In this document: positions 62,101 to 64,000 of the stretch, one piece after another | How positions within the stretch are numbered: position 1 is the first letter of the stretch | Layout: each line of letters opens with the position of its first letter | Source of the DNA: Diospyros lotus | Lineage: Eukaryota; Streptophyta; Magnoliopsida; Ericales; Ebenaceae | Direction: 5' to 3' | Assembly: GCF_014633365.1 (NCBI RefSeq) | Contig: NC_068350.1 | Span: 38,059,119-38,123,118, forward strand | DNA length: 64,000 nucleotides | Position numbers and translations under genes: made by a program | Notes under the pieces: generated by a model | The model's database searches: none | Told to the model about the DNA's origin: nothing | The model's input: only the letters and a program-made list of their open reading frames with translations

Positions 62101-64000
62101 TTGATGAATGATTTTGTCCAGAAAACACATATCTGGGCCTGAAAATATTTTAAACGTCTTATTATTTCATTTAAAACGGAAAATAATTACTCTATTGCGG
62201 TTCCTTTGTCATATCCTTCATTTTTTTTTCTTTTCATCATCTCAATTTCTCTATCAAGGTTTCCTTTGTTGTATCTCCTTCTCTTTCATTTCACCATCTC
62301 CCTCTTATTCCCTGAGCACTTGCCTTGCTCAAACTAGAGATTTGGACAAAGCTATGGCCCTCTCATTATTTGTTAATCCATACCATTATCTGATGCATGT
62401 ATGTGCTTTACTTAACCTATTTTTAATAAATAGTACCTATCCAATTACACCTATAAAATATTTTCTTTGTTAAGAACTGCTTTGTGCGCTTCAACTAGAA
62501 CACACATGCATTATCATCTCCCAGTAAACAGCCCCATCTTTAAATAAGAAAATAGACAAGTTTTGATTGAATCATGCCATAAATGTAGCAAATGAGCATT
62601 AAATTGTGATCTTCAGGAAATCTCTTATCATCAATTCAAAAATGGACAATTATATTCCTTTTATTTTCAATTTAGTTGTTCTTCAATAATTTGAATTAAT
62701 CCTAAAAGTTGAAAATTTTTCCATTGTTCATTTGCATGTGTGTACTTCTTGTCTTCCTCTGAACCTTGAAGAGAATCTAGATTCATGTTTCTTCATAAAG
62801 CCATTGTTTGATAGGATATGGTTTAGTTGTTAGTCATAAACAATTCTATCTGTCGTCTAACCTCTCTCTCATTATTATCAGTAGCATCGTGCCATCACCA
62901 CTTTTTTATTTTTTGTTTTCTTAGTTGTTATTGTTTTTGTGAAATTGATGACAAATCTCTTGTGCAGATTGGACACTCAAAGCTATGAAATTGATAATAC
63001 TGCAAAATTGGAGCATTCTCCGTTTAATCGTCTTTGTCCATTACTTATCGTGAAGCTGCTTCCACTAAGAGTTTTCAATGATATTAATTCTCCACTTAAT
63101 TATGGTGAATTTCGCAACCAAGGTACAATGCTATTTTGACGGAACATCAGTACCCCTCCCCCCCCCAAAAAAAAAAAATAATAATAATAATAATAAATAA
63201 ATAAAAAATCTATTTTTAATTTGAATATCTCAAGTGCAGTTCTATGTTCTGATATTTTTTTAGTAAATAATGATTGTAATGATTATCTGTCTCTTAGCTA
63301 TATTCTTGTTGCTGTATCTGATGAAATTTTGATGCATAGAATCTTAAATTCTTGCGTTCATGGAGAGAGGTGCTCGCTGATTTTGTTTAATATCAACCAT
63401 CACATCTTTTCCATGAGTAACATCCTCCTTAATCTCCCATTCTCCTTAAACAATTAATCCAAGATATCAAAAATAATCTTTCATTGGGATAACTTAATCT
63501 CTAAGTCTCATAATAACATAACACTTTTTTCACCACCTTCATTGAATAACATTGAGAAATACTTTTTCCATATCTCCTTAATCACCTCCCATTTGCTTGC
63601 ACTTATGATTTTTGTCTTCTATGCATTTCACACTTGGCTGAAATCCTTTTTTTTTCCTTTCTCTTACTCTGGCTGACATAGTGTGTGTGTCAGTGTGTAT
63701 TAGATCCTTTTCACCTCTTTCGTGTCAAGTTGTTGCTGCAAATTTTCAAAAGCTTTTAGTTTTGCTTCTCTAACCATCTTTTTTGCCAAATCATACCTTT
63801 TCAGGTTTTATTTATTACGACATGCATGTAATGTTTTGTAGTAGCTCTCTTAGTTTTGCTTTTTCTCTTTTACCTCTTCATTCTACCACTAAGAATCTTC
63901 TTGGTCTGATGCATTTTTTGTATTTCAAGTAGCAATAACCATCTCAATCCATTTATACAATTTAATCTCTACTGGCACACTTTTTTCTCAAAAATAGATG
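31190..64000 (+). CDS. Long ARM/HEAT-type plant protein, partial at right edge (gene 2)
   Basis: Seventeen exons joined by GT-AG introns give one uninterrupted frame of 736 codons. Exons: 31190-31352, 31619-31719, 40633-40843, 42430-42511, 44587-44699, 44773-44897, 45958-46060, 46154-46290, 48866-49036, 50704-50909, 51008-51125, 51214-51313, 56413-56560, 56804-56856, 57602-57660, 58102-58265 and 62968-63122. Phases agree at every junction. No stop is reached, so the C-terminus is outside the window. The protein starts [20 protein letters not shown] and is mostly helical with leucine-rich repeat-like helices (for example residues 403-470 and 511-592, with [20 protein letters not shown]), which fits an ARM/HEAT solenoid. 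I recall similar uncharacterised plant proteins (possibly the Arabidopsis At1g73970 type), unverified. No catalytic motif, signal peptide or membrane segment seen. Function unknown. Confidence 0.8.
31619..31719 (+). CDS. Gene 2 exon 2 (residues 55-88)
   Basis: Acceptor TTTTTGCAG and donor GTATGT are both strong. It encodes [16 protein letters not shown] and ends exactly on a codon. The 8.9-kb intron 2 that follows contains a Ty3/gypsy element. Confidence 0.85.
32521..32900 (+). mobile_element. RTE-like LINE remnant, 3' part (sense)
   Basis: Broken plus-strand frames carry the C-terminal signature of RTE-type LINE proteins: an MKMLR..MCGH block, a VVPIE/NKMW-like block and a KKGRGKP-like block. 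The same signature occurs in the LINE copies at 53230-53640 and 55790-56155. Many stops and frameshifts mark it as an old fossil, truncated at its 5' side. Confidence 0.65.
32974..33288 (-). repeat. 3' LTR of the gypsy element (315 bp)
   Basis: It is bounded by TGTCA and TGACA. The polypurine tract lies directly outside its inner edge. It differs from the other LTR mainly in a GA-repeat block at about 33045-33072. Confidence 0.9.
33289..33302 (-). other. Polypurine tract of the gypsy element
   Basis: On the minus strand the bases just before the 3' LTR read AAGGGGGGAATAA, the primer for plus-strand DNA synthesis. Confidence 0.8.
33319..34737 (-). pseudogene. Integrase part of gypsy pol, broken
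   Basis: Two open segments (34088-34519 and 33319-33990, minus strand) carry integrase. The first holds a zinc-binding remnant ([12 protein letters not shown]) and catalytic-core pieces ([28 protein letters not shown]). The second has the [19 protein letters not shown] block, an [11 protein letters not shown] motif and a C-terminal chromodomain-like segment with a [14 protein letters not shown] core. The frame is interrupted between 34519 and 34738 and between 33990 and 34088, so no intact integrase can be read. Confidence 0.85.
34738..36006 (-). pseudogene. Reverse transcriptase/RNase H part of gypsy pol, broken
   Basis: The upstream segment (35818-36006) has the [19 protein letters not shown] block. 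The downstream segment (34738-35796) has [10 protein letters not shown], the active-site motif FFDDILIYS, and RNase H motifs LETDAS and [11 protein letters not shown]. Both lie in the same frame and a single in-frame TGA at 35818-35820 separates them. An intact polymerase is not encoded. Protein reading is otherwise long and well preserved, which fits recent inactivation. Confidence 0.9.
36302..38017 (-). CDS. Gag-protease polyprotein of the gypsy element, 571 aa
   Basis: This is an open frame on the minus strand starting just inside the 5' LTR. It shows an N-terminal heptad-rich part ([18 protein letters not shown]), a retrotransposon gag core (residues about 165-290, WIRRCEKLF and RGLCKRFGE), a zinc-knuckle-like [14 protein letters not shown], and an aspartic protease active site [13 protein letters not shown] (D-N-G in place of the retroviral D-S/T-G, common in this group). 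It ends at 36302. Weak, broken protein similarity continues to 36007 before reverse transcriptase begins. Confidence 0.85.
   Translation of the reverse strand: MMADGTRMKQMELQLQQVLATVMEVQQRMGSMEDTIGTIVDKRLEVVADRLQGDMHNQIRTEMREQSNMVREQMQQFMLMFSNQAQVRISPDFPPREHSDPILPGIGMGQRVVEPSELGGDPIGAGEIGMERRPEASANSRLPHFPVPKLELPIFYESKPWWWIRRCEKLFNIHRVAVDQRVTLAAAFLNDVGDNWFQGWSSVRGDHNWEEFVRGLCKRFGERRTVDLVEEFNKLKQGGTVQEYQLRFEELKSLMLSRNPYMTEEYFVSSFISGLNDDIRSMVKMMRPRTVQEAAEDAVLQELTVEALFKKQRIQGRGNAYGANYSGGRAPGKEMVRSKERAKFLASSLARQQGVKEWEHRRPTGLCYRCGDRYTPRHQCKRQLILLEGDVDGEGDGDTLTLAKDLGEEDNGAISLHAIKGMIGNKIIKVEGRAQDSTLMVLIDNGSTHSFIDEGIARKLKCELSNTQPLAVTVANGSKVLSRSACLGFCWMMQGETFKTDLRLLKLGGCHIVLGVDWMKDVSPISFDFNKMEVTMEKDGRRVTLQGNVESGICKMIKGKKLQKLFKYKIA
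38042..38059 (-). other. Primer-binding site of the gypsy element
   Basis: On the minus strand the bases just inside the 5' LTR read GTGGTATCAAAGCAC, close to the TGGTATCAGAGC complement of initiator-methionine tRNA used by most plant LTR retrotransposons. Confidence 0.8.
38060..38370 (-). repeat. 5' LTR of the gypsy element (311 bp)
   Basis: It is bounded by TGTCA and TGACA. Its inner edge abuts the primer-binding site and its outer edge abuts the target duplication GTTTT. A longer pure GA repeat than in the partner LTR accounts for most of the difference. Confidence 0.9.
39480..39830 (-). repeat. Possible LTR-retrotransposon 5' fragment
   Basis: On the minus strand a GTGGAATCAGAGCAAA word resembles a tRNA-Met primer-binding site and is followed by a 73-codon open frame (39536-39757). 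This is the layout of an LTR retrotransposon leader. No gag motif is recognised, so confidence is low. Confidence 0.3.
39910..40240 (+). mobile_element. Ty1/copia RNase H and 3' end fragment
   Basis: Plus-strand frames carry the copia RNase H end: a [15 protein letters not shown] block and a [14 protein letters not shown] block, with frameshifts and stops. They are followed by a polypurine tract (CTTGAGGGGGAATG) at about 40229-40242. The rest of the element is missing. It lies in intron 2 of gene 2 in sense orientation. Confidence 0.75.
40633..40843 (+). CDS. Gene 2 exon 3 (residues 89-158)
   Basis: Acceptor ATTTCTGCAG, donor GTAACA (weaker). It encodes [17 protein letters not shown] and [13 protein letters not shown], a helical pair typical of an ARM/HEAT solenoid. 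Ends in phase 1. Confidence 0.85.
40945..41455. repeat. Direct repeat flanking an LTR-like segment in intron 3
   Basis: An AACAAATGAATTATTGA..ATCTTAAG-type block of about 110 bp at 40945-41057 recurs at about 41358-41455. It includes the CACTTGGAT, TGGGTG, ACCCTCC and TTTCTGAAAC words. Between the copies lies an LTR-like segment. Confidence 0.6.
41066..41307 (-). mobile_element. LTR remnant in intron 3
   Basis: The segment starts TGACA and ends TGTCA, an inverted terminal pair typical of LTRs. It contains a GA microsatellite, a TTTATATAGAG TATA-like promoter word, and just outside its right edge a GGCAGGGGAATA polypurine-like tract on the minus strand. It shares this layout with the gypsy LTRs of intron 2 but not their sequence. 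No 5-bp target duplication is visible, so it is probably the end of a deleted element. Confidence 0.5.
42430..42511 (+). CDS. Gene 2 exon 4 (residues 159-185)
   Basis: Acceptor TTAATGCAG, donor GTATAT. It encodes [17 protein letters not shown]. Ends in phase 2. Confidence 0.8.
42512..44586 (+). other. Gene 2 intron 4
   Basis: No second gene seen. It contains a patch with inverted GGTACCACC/GGTGGTACT words at about 43040-43075 and a CT-rich stretch at 43140-43210. The 90-codon open frame at 43356-43628 has no recognised domain. Confidence 0.55.
44587..44699 (+). CDS. Gene 2 exon 5 (residues 186-223)
   Basis: Acceptor TAGTTGCAG, donor GTGATA. It encodes [20 protein letters not shown]. Ends in phase 1. 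The next intron is only 73 bp. Confidence 0.85.
44773..44897 (+). CDS. Gene 2 exon 6 (residues 224-265)
   Basis: Acceptor TCAATGCAG, donor GTATGT. It encodes a charged linker, then [19 protein letters not shown]. Ends on a codon boundary. Confidence 0.85.
44898..45957 (+). other. Gene 2 intron 6 with T17-G16 tract
   Basis: T-rich intron. A T17 run is joined directly to a run of about 16 G residues (about 45267-45305), and a CCAGGGGGAGGGGGGTGG patch follows near 45353. These account for apparent proline-rich and glycine-rich open frames. Confidence 0.65.
45958..46060 (+). CDS. Gene 2 exon 7 (residues 266-299)
   Basis: Acceptor TCTATGTAG, donor GTATTA. It encodes [20 protein letters not shown]. 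Ends in phase 1. Confidence 0.85.
46154..46290 (+). CDS. Gene 2 exon 8 (residues 300-345)
   Basis: Acceptor GGGTGGGTAG (purine-rich before TAG, weaker), donor GTTAAC. It encodes [20 protein letters not shown] and [15 protein letters not shown]. The frame and downstream joins support it. Confidence 0.85.
46291..48865 (+). other. Gene 2 intron 8 (2.6 kb)
   Basis: No second gene seen. It contains a GC-richer patch at 46560-46620, an inverted-repeat element at 47136-47669, and a T11-G9 tract at about 48279-48299. Confidence 0.6.
47136..47669. mobile_element. Inverted-repeat DNA element (class uncertain)
   Basis: The left end reads AATGTTTTCAAAAGTGCTAAG and the right end, on the other strand, reads AAGTGTTTTAAAAAGTGTGC. 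Both are followed by TTAAGCACAAA words, giving imperfect terminal inverted repeats of about 35 bp. The interior has many AAGTGC/GCACTT words. No target duplication could be fixed, so hAT, Mutator or another class is open. Confidence 0.45.
48866..49036 (+). CDS. Gene 2 exon 9 (residues 346-402)
   Basis: Acceptor CATATCCAG, donor GTAAGT (consensus). It is exactly 57 codons. It encodes [20 protein letters not shown] and a following helix. Confidence 0.9.
49533..49980. repeat. Long foldback in intron 9 (arms about 130 bp)
   Basis: The left arm (49533-49660) and right arm (49851-49980) are reverse complements at about 93% (roughly nine mismatches and one 2-nt gap). Weaker pairing extends inward to about 49687 and 49822. 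The spacer is about 190 bp. Both arms include GGGCCATGGACC and TTAAACTGAACCATC. It lies in the sense transcript of gene 2, so the pre-mRNA could form a long hairpin. It could be a MITE-like foldback element or an inverted duplication. No target duplication seen. Confidence 0.85.
50140..50680 (+). repeat. Degenerate tandem array before exon 10 (unit about 115 bp)
   Basis: About four units, plus a partial first, share GAATCAATAGTTTG, CATATTTACATATCTATAG, TTCTTGAAGTTGATCTTAAC and an end of the type TACTTACAGAAGCT. Unit ends fall near 50338, 50452, 50557 and 50664. Each carries an acceptor-like TTACAG or TTATAG. Confidence 0.75.
50704..50909 (+). CDS. Gene 2 exon 10 (residues 403-470)
   Basis: The acceptor is TCTGTTTTGAAG (AAG, weak) and the donor is GTATAT. 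The acceptor is chosen because it alone keeps the frame with exon 9; the stronger-looking TTATAG at 50657 would shift the frame and reach a stop. It encodes [19 protein letters not shown] and a leucine-rich helix [14 protein letters not shown]. Confidence 0.8.
51008..51125 (+). CDS. Gene 2 exon 11 (residues 471-510)
   Basis: Acceptor GTGCGCAG, donor GTGAAT. It encodes [17 protein letters not shown] and [15 protein letters not shown], an ARM-like helix pair. Ends on a codon boundary. Confidence 0.85.
51214..51313 (+). CDS. Gene 2 exon 12 (residues 511-543)
   Basis: Acceptor CATTTTTCAG, donor GTTAGT. It encodes [19 protein letters not shown], a clear ARM/HEAT-type turn (GDED..IRE). Ends in phase 1. 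The 5.1-kb intron 12 follows. Confidence 0.85.
52020..53640 (+). mobile_element. RTE-like LINE remnant A, interrupted by a MITE
   Basis: Plus-strand frames show reverse-transcriptase pieces ([24 protein letters not shown] at about 52050-52120; a degenerate active-site region near 52320), the SRRKT and MECKFS-like blocks after the nested MITE, and the C-terminal [20 protein letters not shown] and RGRGRPKKT blocks. It ends in a TTGTTGTTG tail, typical of RTE elements. Stops and frameshifts are frequent. Confidence 0.8.
52408..52927. mobile_element. PIF/Harbinger-type MITE nested in LINE A
   Basis: This 520-bp AT-rich element begins GGTTGCGTTCTTTTTGC and its other end, on the opposite strand, begins AGTTGCATTCTCTTTAC. 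Inner AAAACGCATTCTC words repeat the theme. TAA flanks both sides (52405-52407 and 52928-52930). LINE sequence reads through cleanly once the element and one TAA are ignored (TCTAAGGGATT), which fixes both boundaries. Confidence 0.85.
54060..54130 (+). repeat. Copia-type polypurine/LTR junction
   Basis: A TTTGAGGGGGAG tract is followed directly by TGTTAGAAGG, the usual junction between the internal region and the 3' LTR of copia elements. No coding fragment or second LTR was identified nearby. Confidence 0.4.
54905..56160 (+). mobile_element. RTE-like LINE remnant B
   Basis: Plus-strand frames carry [20 protein letters not shown] at about 55030-55085, a [15 protein letters not shown] block, the active-site region [13 protein letters not shown] at about 55390-55425, and the C-terminal RWFGHVKRR block near 55920. 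It extends further 5' in the reverse transcriptase than copy A and is broken by many stops. Same orientation as copy A. Confidence 0.85.
56413..56560 (+). CDS. Gene 2 exon 13 (residues 544-592)
   Basis: Acceptor TTCTTGCAG, donor GTATAT. It encodes [20 protein letters not shown] and [10 protein letters not shown], classic ARM/HEAT helices. Ends in phase 2. Confidence 0.9.
56804..56856 (+). CDS. Gene 2 exon 14 (residues 593-610)
   Basis: Acceptor GCGTTTGCAG, donor GTATGT. It is a short linker exon encoding [15 protein letters not shown]. An upstream GTGAAA donor three codons earlier is weaker and not needed. Confidence 0.8.
57602..57660 (+). CDS. Gene 2 exon 15 (residues 611-630)
   Basis: Acceptor ACATTGTAG, donor GTAAGC. 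It encodes [19 protein letters not shown] and ends on a codon boundary. Confidence 0.85.
58102..58265 (+). CDS. Gene 2 exon 16 (residues 631-684)
   Basis: Acceptor ATAATATAG, donor GTGAGT. It encodes [33 protein letters not shown] and [13 protein letters not shown], a continuous run of solenoid-like helices. Ends in phase 2. Confidence 0.9.
58414..58871. mobile_element. Mutator-like MITE with 9-bp target duplication
   Basis: This 458-bp element begins GGATAAATTACATTAACC and its other end, on the opposite strand, begins GGGTAAATTACATTACCC, an inverted repeat matching at about 19 of 22 positions. The 9-bp sequence TTTCTTTAA lies directly outside both ends (58405-58413 and 58872-58880) with no mismatch. 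A 9-bp duplication is the mark of Mutator-superfamily insertion. Inside is a duplicated GGTTTGGCATAATTA word (58470-58510) and a long C run followed by (CT)n. No transposase is encoded. Confidence 0.9.
60189..60479. mobile_element. Solo LTR with 5-bp target duplication
   Basis: This 291-bp segment starts TGTCACAACCCC and ends GGGCTTGACA. TTGTC flanks it at 60184-60188 and 60480-60484. No primer-binding site or polypurine tract adjoins and no partner LTR is present, so it is best read as the product of recombination between two LTRs. A G13 run lies inside at about 60266-60278. Confidence 0.75.
62968..63122 (+). CDS. Gene 2 exon 17 (residues 685-736)
   Basis: Acceptor CTTGTGCAG, donor GTACAA. 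It encodes [20 protein letters not shown]. It ends in phase 1, so the gene continues. Confidence 0.85.
63240..63416 (+). CDS. Tentative gene 2 exon 18 (3' boundary unknown)
   Basis: The acceptor CAAGTGCAG after a T-rich tract joins in phase 1 to exon 17 and opens a frame without stops to 63457 ([19 protein letters not shown]). No consensus donor is evident; GTAACA at 63417 is one possibility. Antisense LINE sequence lies just downstream, so part of this may be transposon-derived. The end given is arbitrary. Confidence 0.35.
63450..63970 (-). mobile_element. Antisense RTE-like LINE remnant
   Basis: On the minus strand broken frames read a [20 protein letters not shown] block (about 63690-63775) and an [13 protein letters not shown] block (about 63540-63580). 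These belong to the segment between the endonuclease and reverse transcriptase of RTE-like LINEs. It differs from the three other LINE remnants in orientation and in the part of the protein preserved. Its 5' side runs towards the window edge. Confidence 0.65.

Larger units (their letters stand above)
58266..62967 (+). other. Gene 2 intron 16 (4.7 kb)
   Basis: Donor GTGAGT, acceptor CTTGTGCAG. Besides the Mutator-like MITE and the solo LTR, no gene was seen. Positions 58881-60180 and 60500-62967 are AT-rich. A block at about 60985-61090 repeats GTCAAC words. The 121-codon open frame at 62108-62473 has no recognised domain. Confidence 0.65.

Noticed and set aside
1..64000. CRISPR arrays, bacterial operons, riboswitches, rRNA genes or complete tRNA genes
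   Set aside because: None seen. Tandem repeats here lack the regular short repeat-spacer form, the sequence is plant nuclear DNA, and tRNA-like boxes occur only within SINEs.

Overview
The window is plant nuclear DNA, most likely from a eudicot. It is AT-rich, its genes have GT-AG introns, and it carries plant-type transposable elements (chromovirus Ty3/gypsy, Ty1/copia, RTE-like LINEs, tRNA-derived SINEs, CACTA, Mutator-like and PIF/Harbinger-like miniature elements). It also encodes a plant-specific ankyrin plus tandem-CCCH protein. The species cannot be named from the sequence.

Layout. Positions 1-17,000 hold no gene I can support. They are AT-rich intergenic DNA with repeat remnants: two SINEs in minus orientation (2136-2406 and 14869-15154), a non-autonomous CACTA element (12939-13667), a possible PIF-like element (9287-9937) and several diverged repeat families. 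Positions 17,050-22,920 are gene 1: a GC-rich upstream region with two CACGTG boxes, a TATA-like box, a 5'UTR split by a 1.28 kb intron and carrying short upstream ORFs, then one uninterrupted coding exon (20015-22129, 704 aa). The product is an arginine-rich tandem zinc finger (RR-TZF) protein with N-terminal ankyrin repeats, resembling the Arabidopsis C3H30/OXS2 group. Positions 22,921-31,100 are intergenic and dominated by an A-B-A-B tandem repeat arrangement (25.4-28.9 kb) and a Tourist-like MITE (29713-29944).

Positions 31,190 to the right edge are gene 2. It is a very long plus-strand gene of which 17 coding exons can be joined in one continuous reading frame (736 codons), with a doubtful 18th exon and further exons outside the window. 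The product looks like a helical (ARM/HEAT-type) plant protein of unknown function. About 93% of this locus is intron. The introns hold a nearly complete but broken Ty3/gypsy chromovirus with matching 5-bp target duplications (32974-38370, minus), copia fragments, LTR remnants, three sense RTE-like LINE remnants (one carrying a nested MITE), one antisense LINE remnant, a Mutator-like MITE with a 9-bp target duplication, a solo LTR, a 93%-paired foldback of about 130 bp per arm, and a tandem array just before exon 10.

The two genes show no functional link. Gene 1 is probably a stress-responsive RNA- or DNA-binding regulator. Gene 2 is notable mainly for carrying a heavy transposon load while every splice junction I could place stays in phase. 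I found no convincing new molecular system. The best leads are the intronic foldback in gene 2, the upstream ORFs of gene 1, and the mobile elements defined by exact target duplications.
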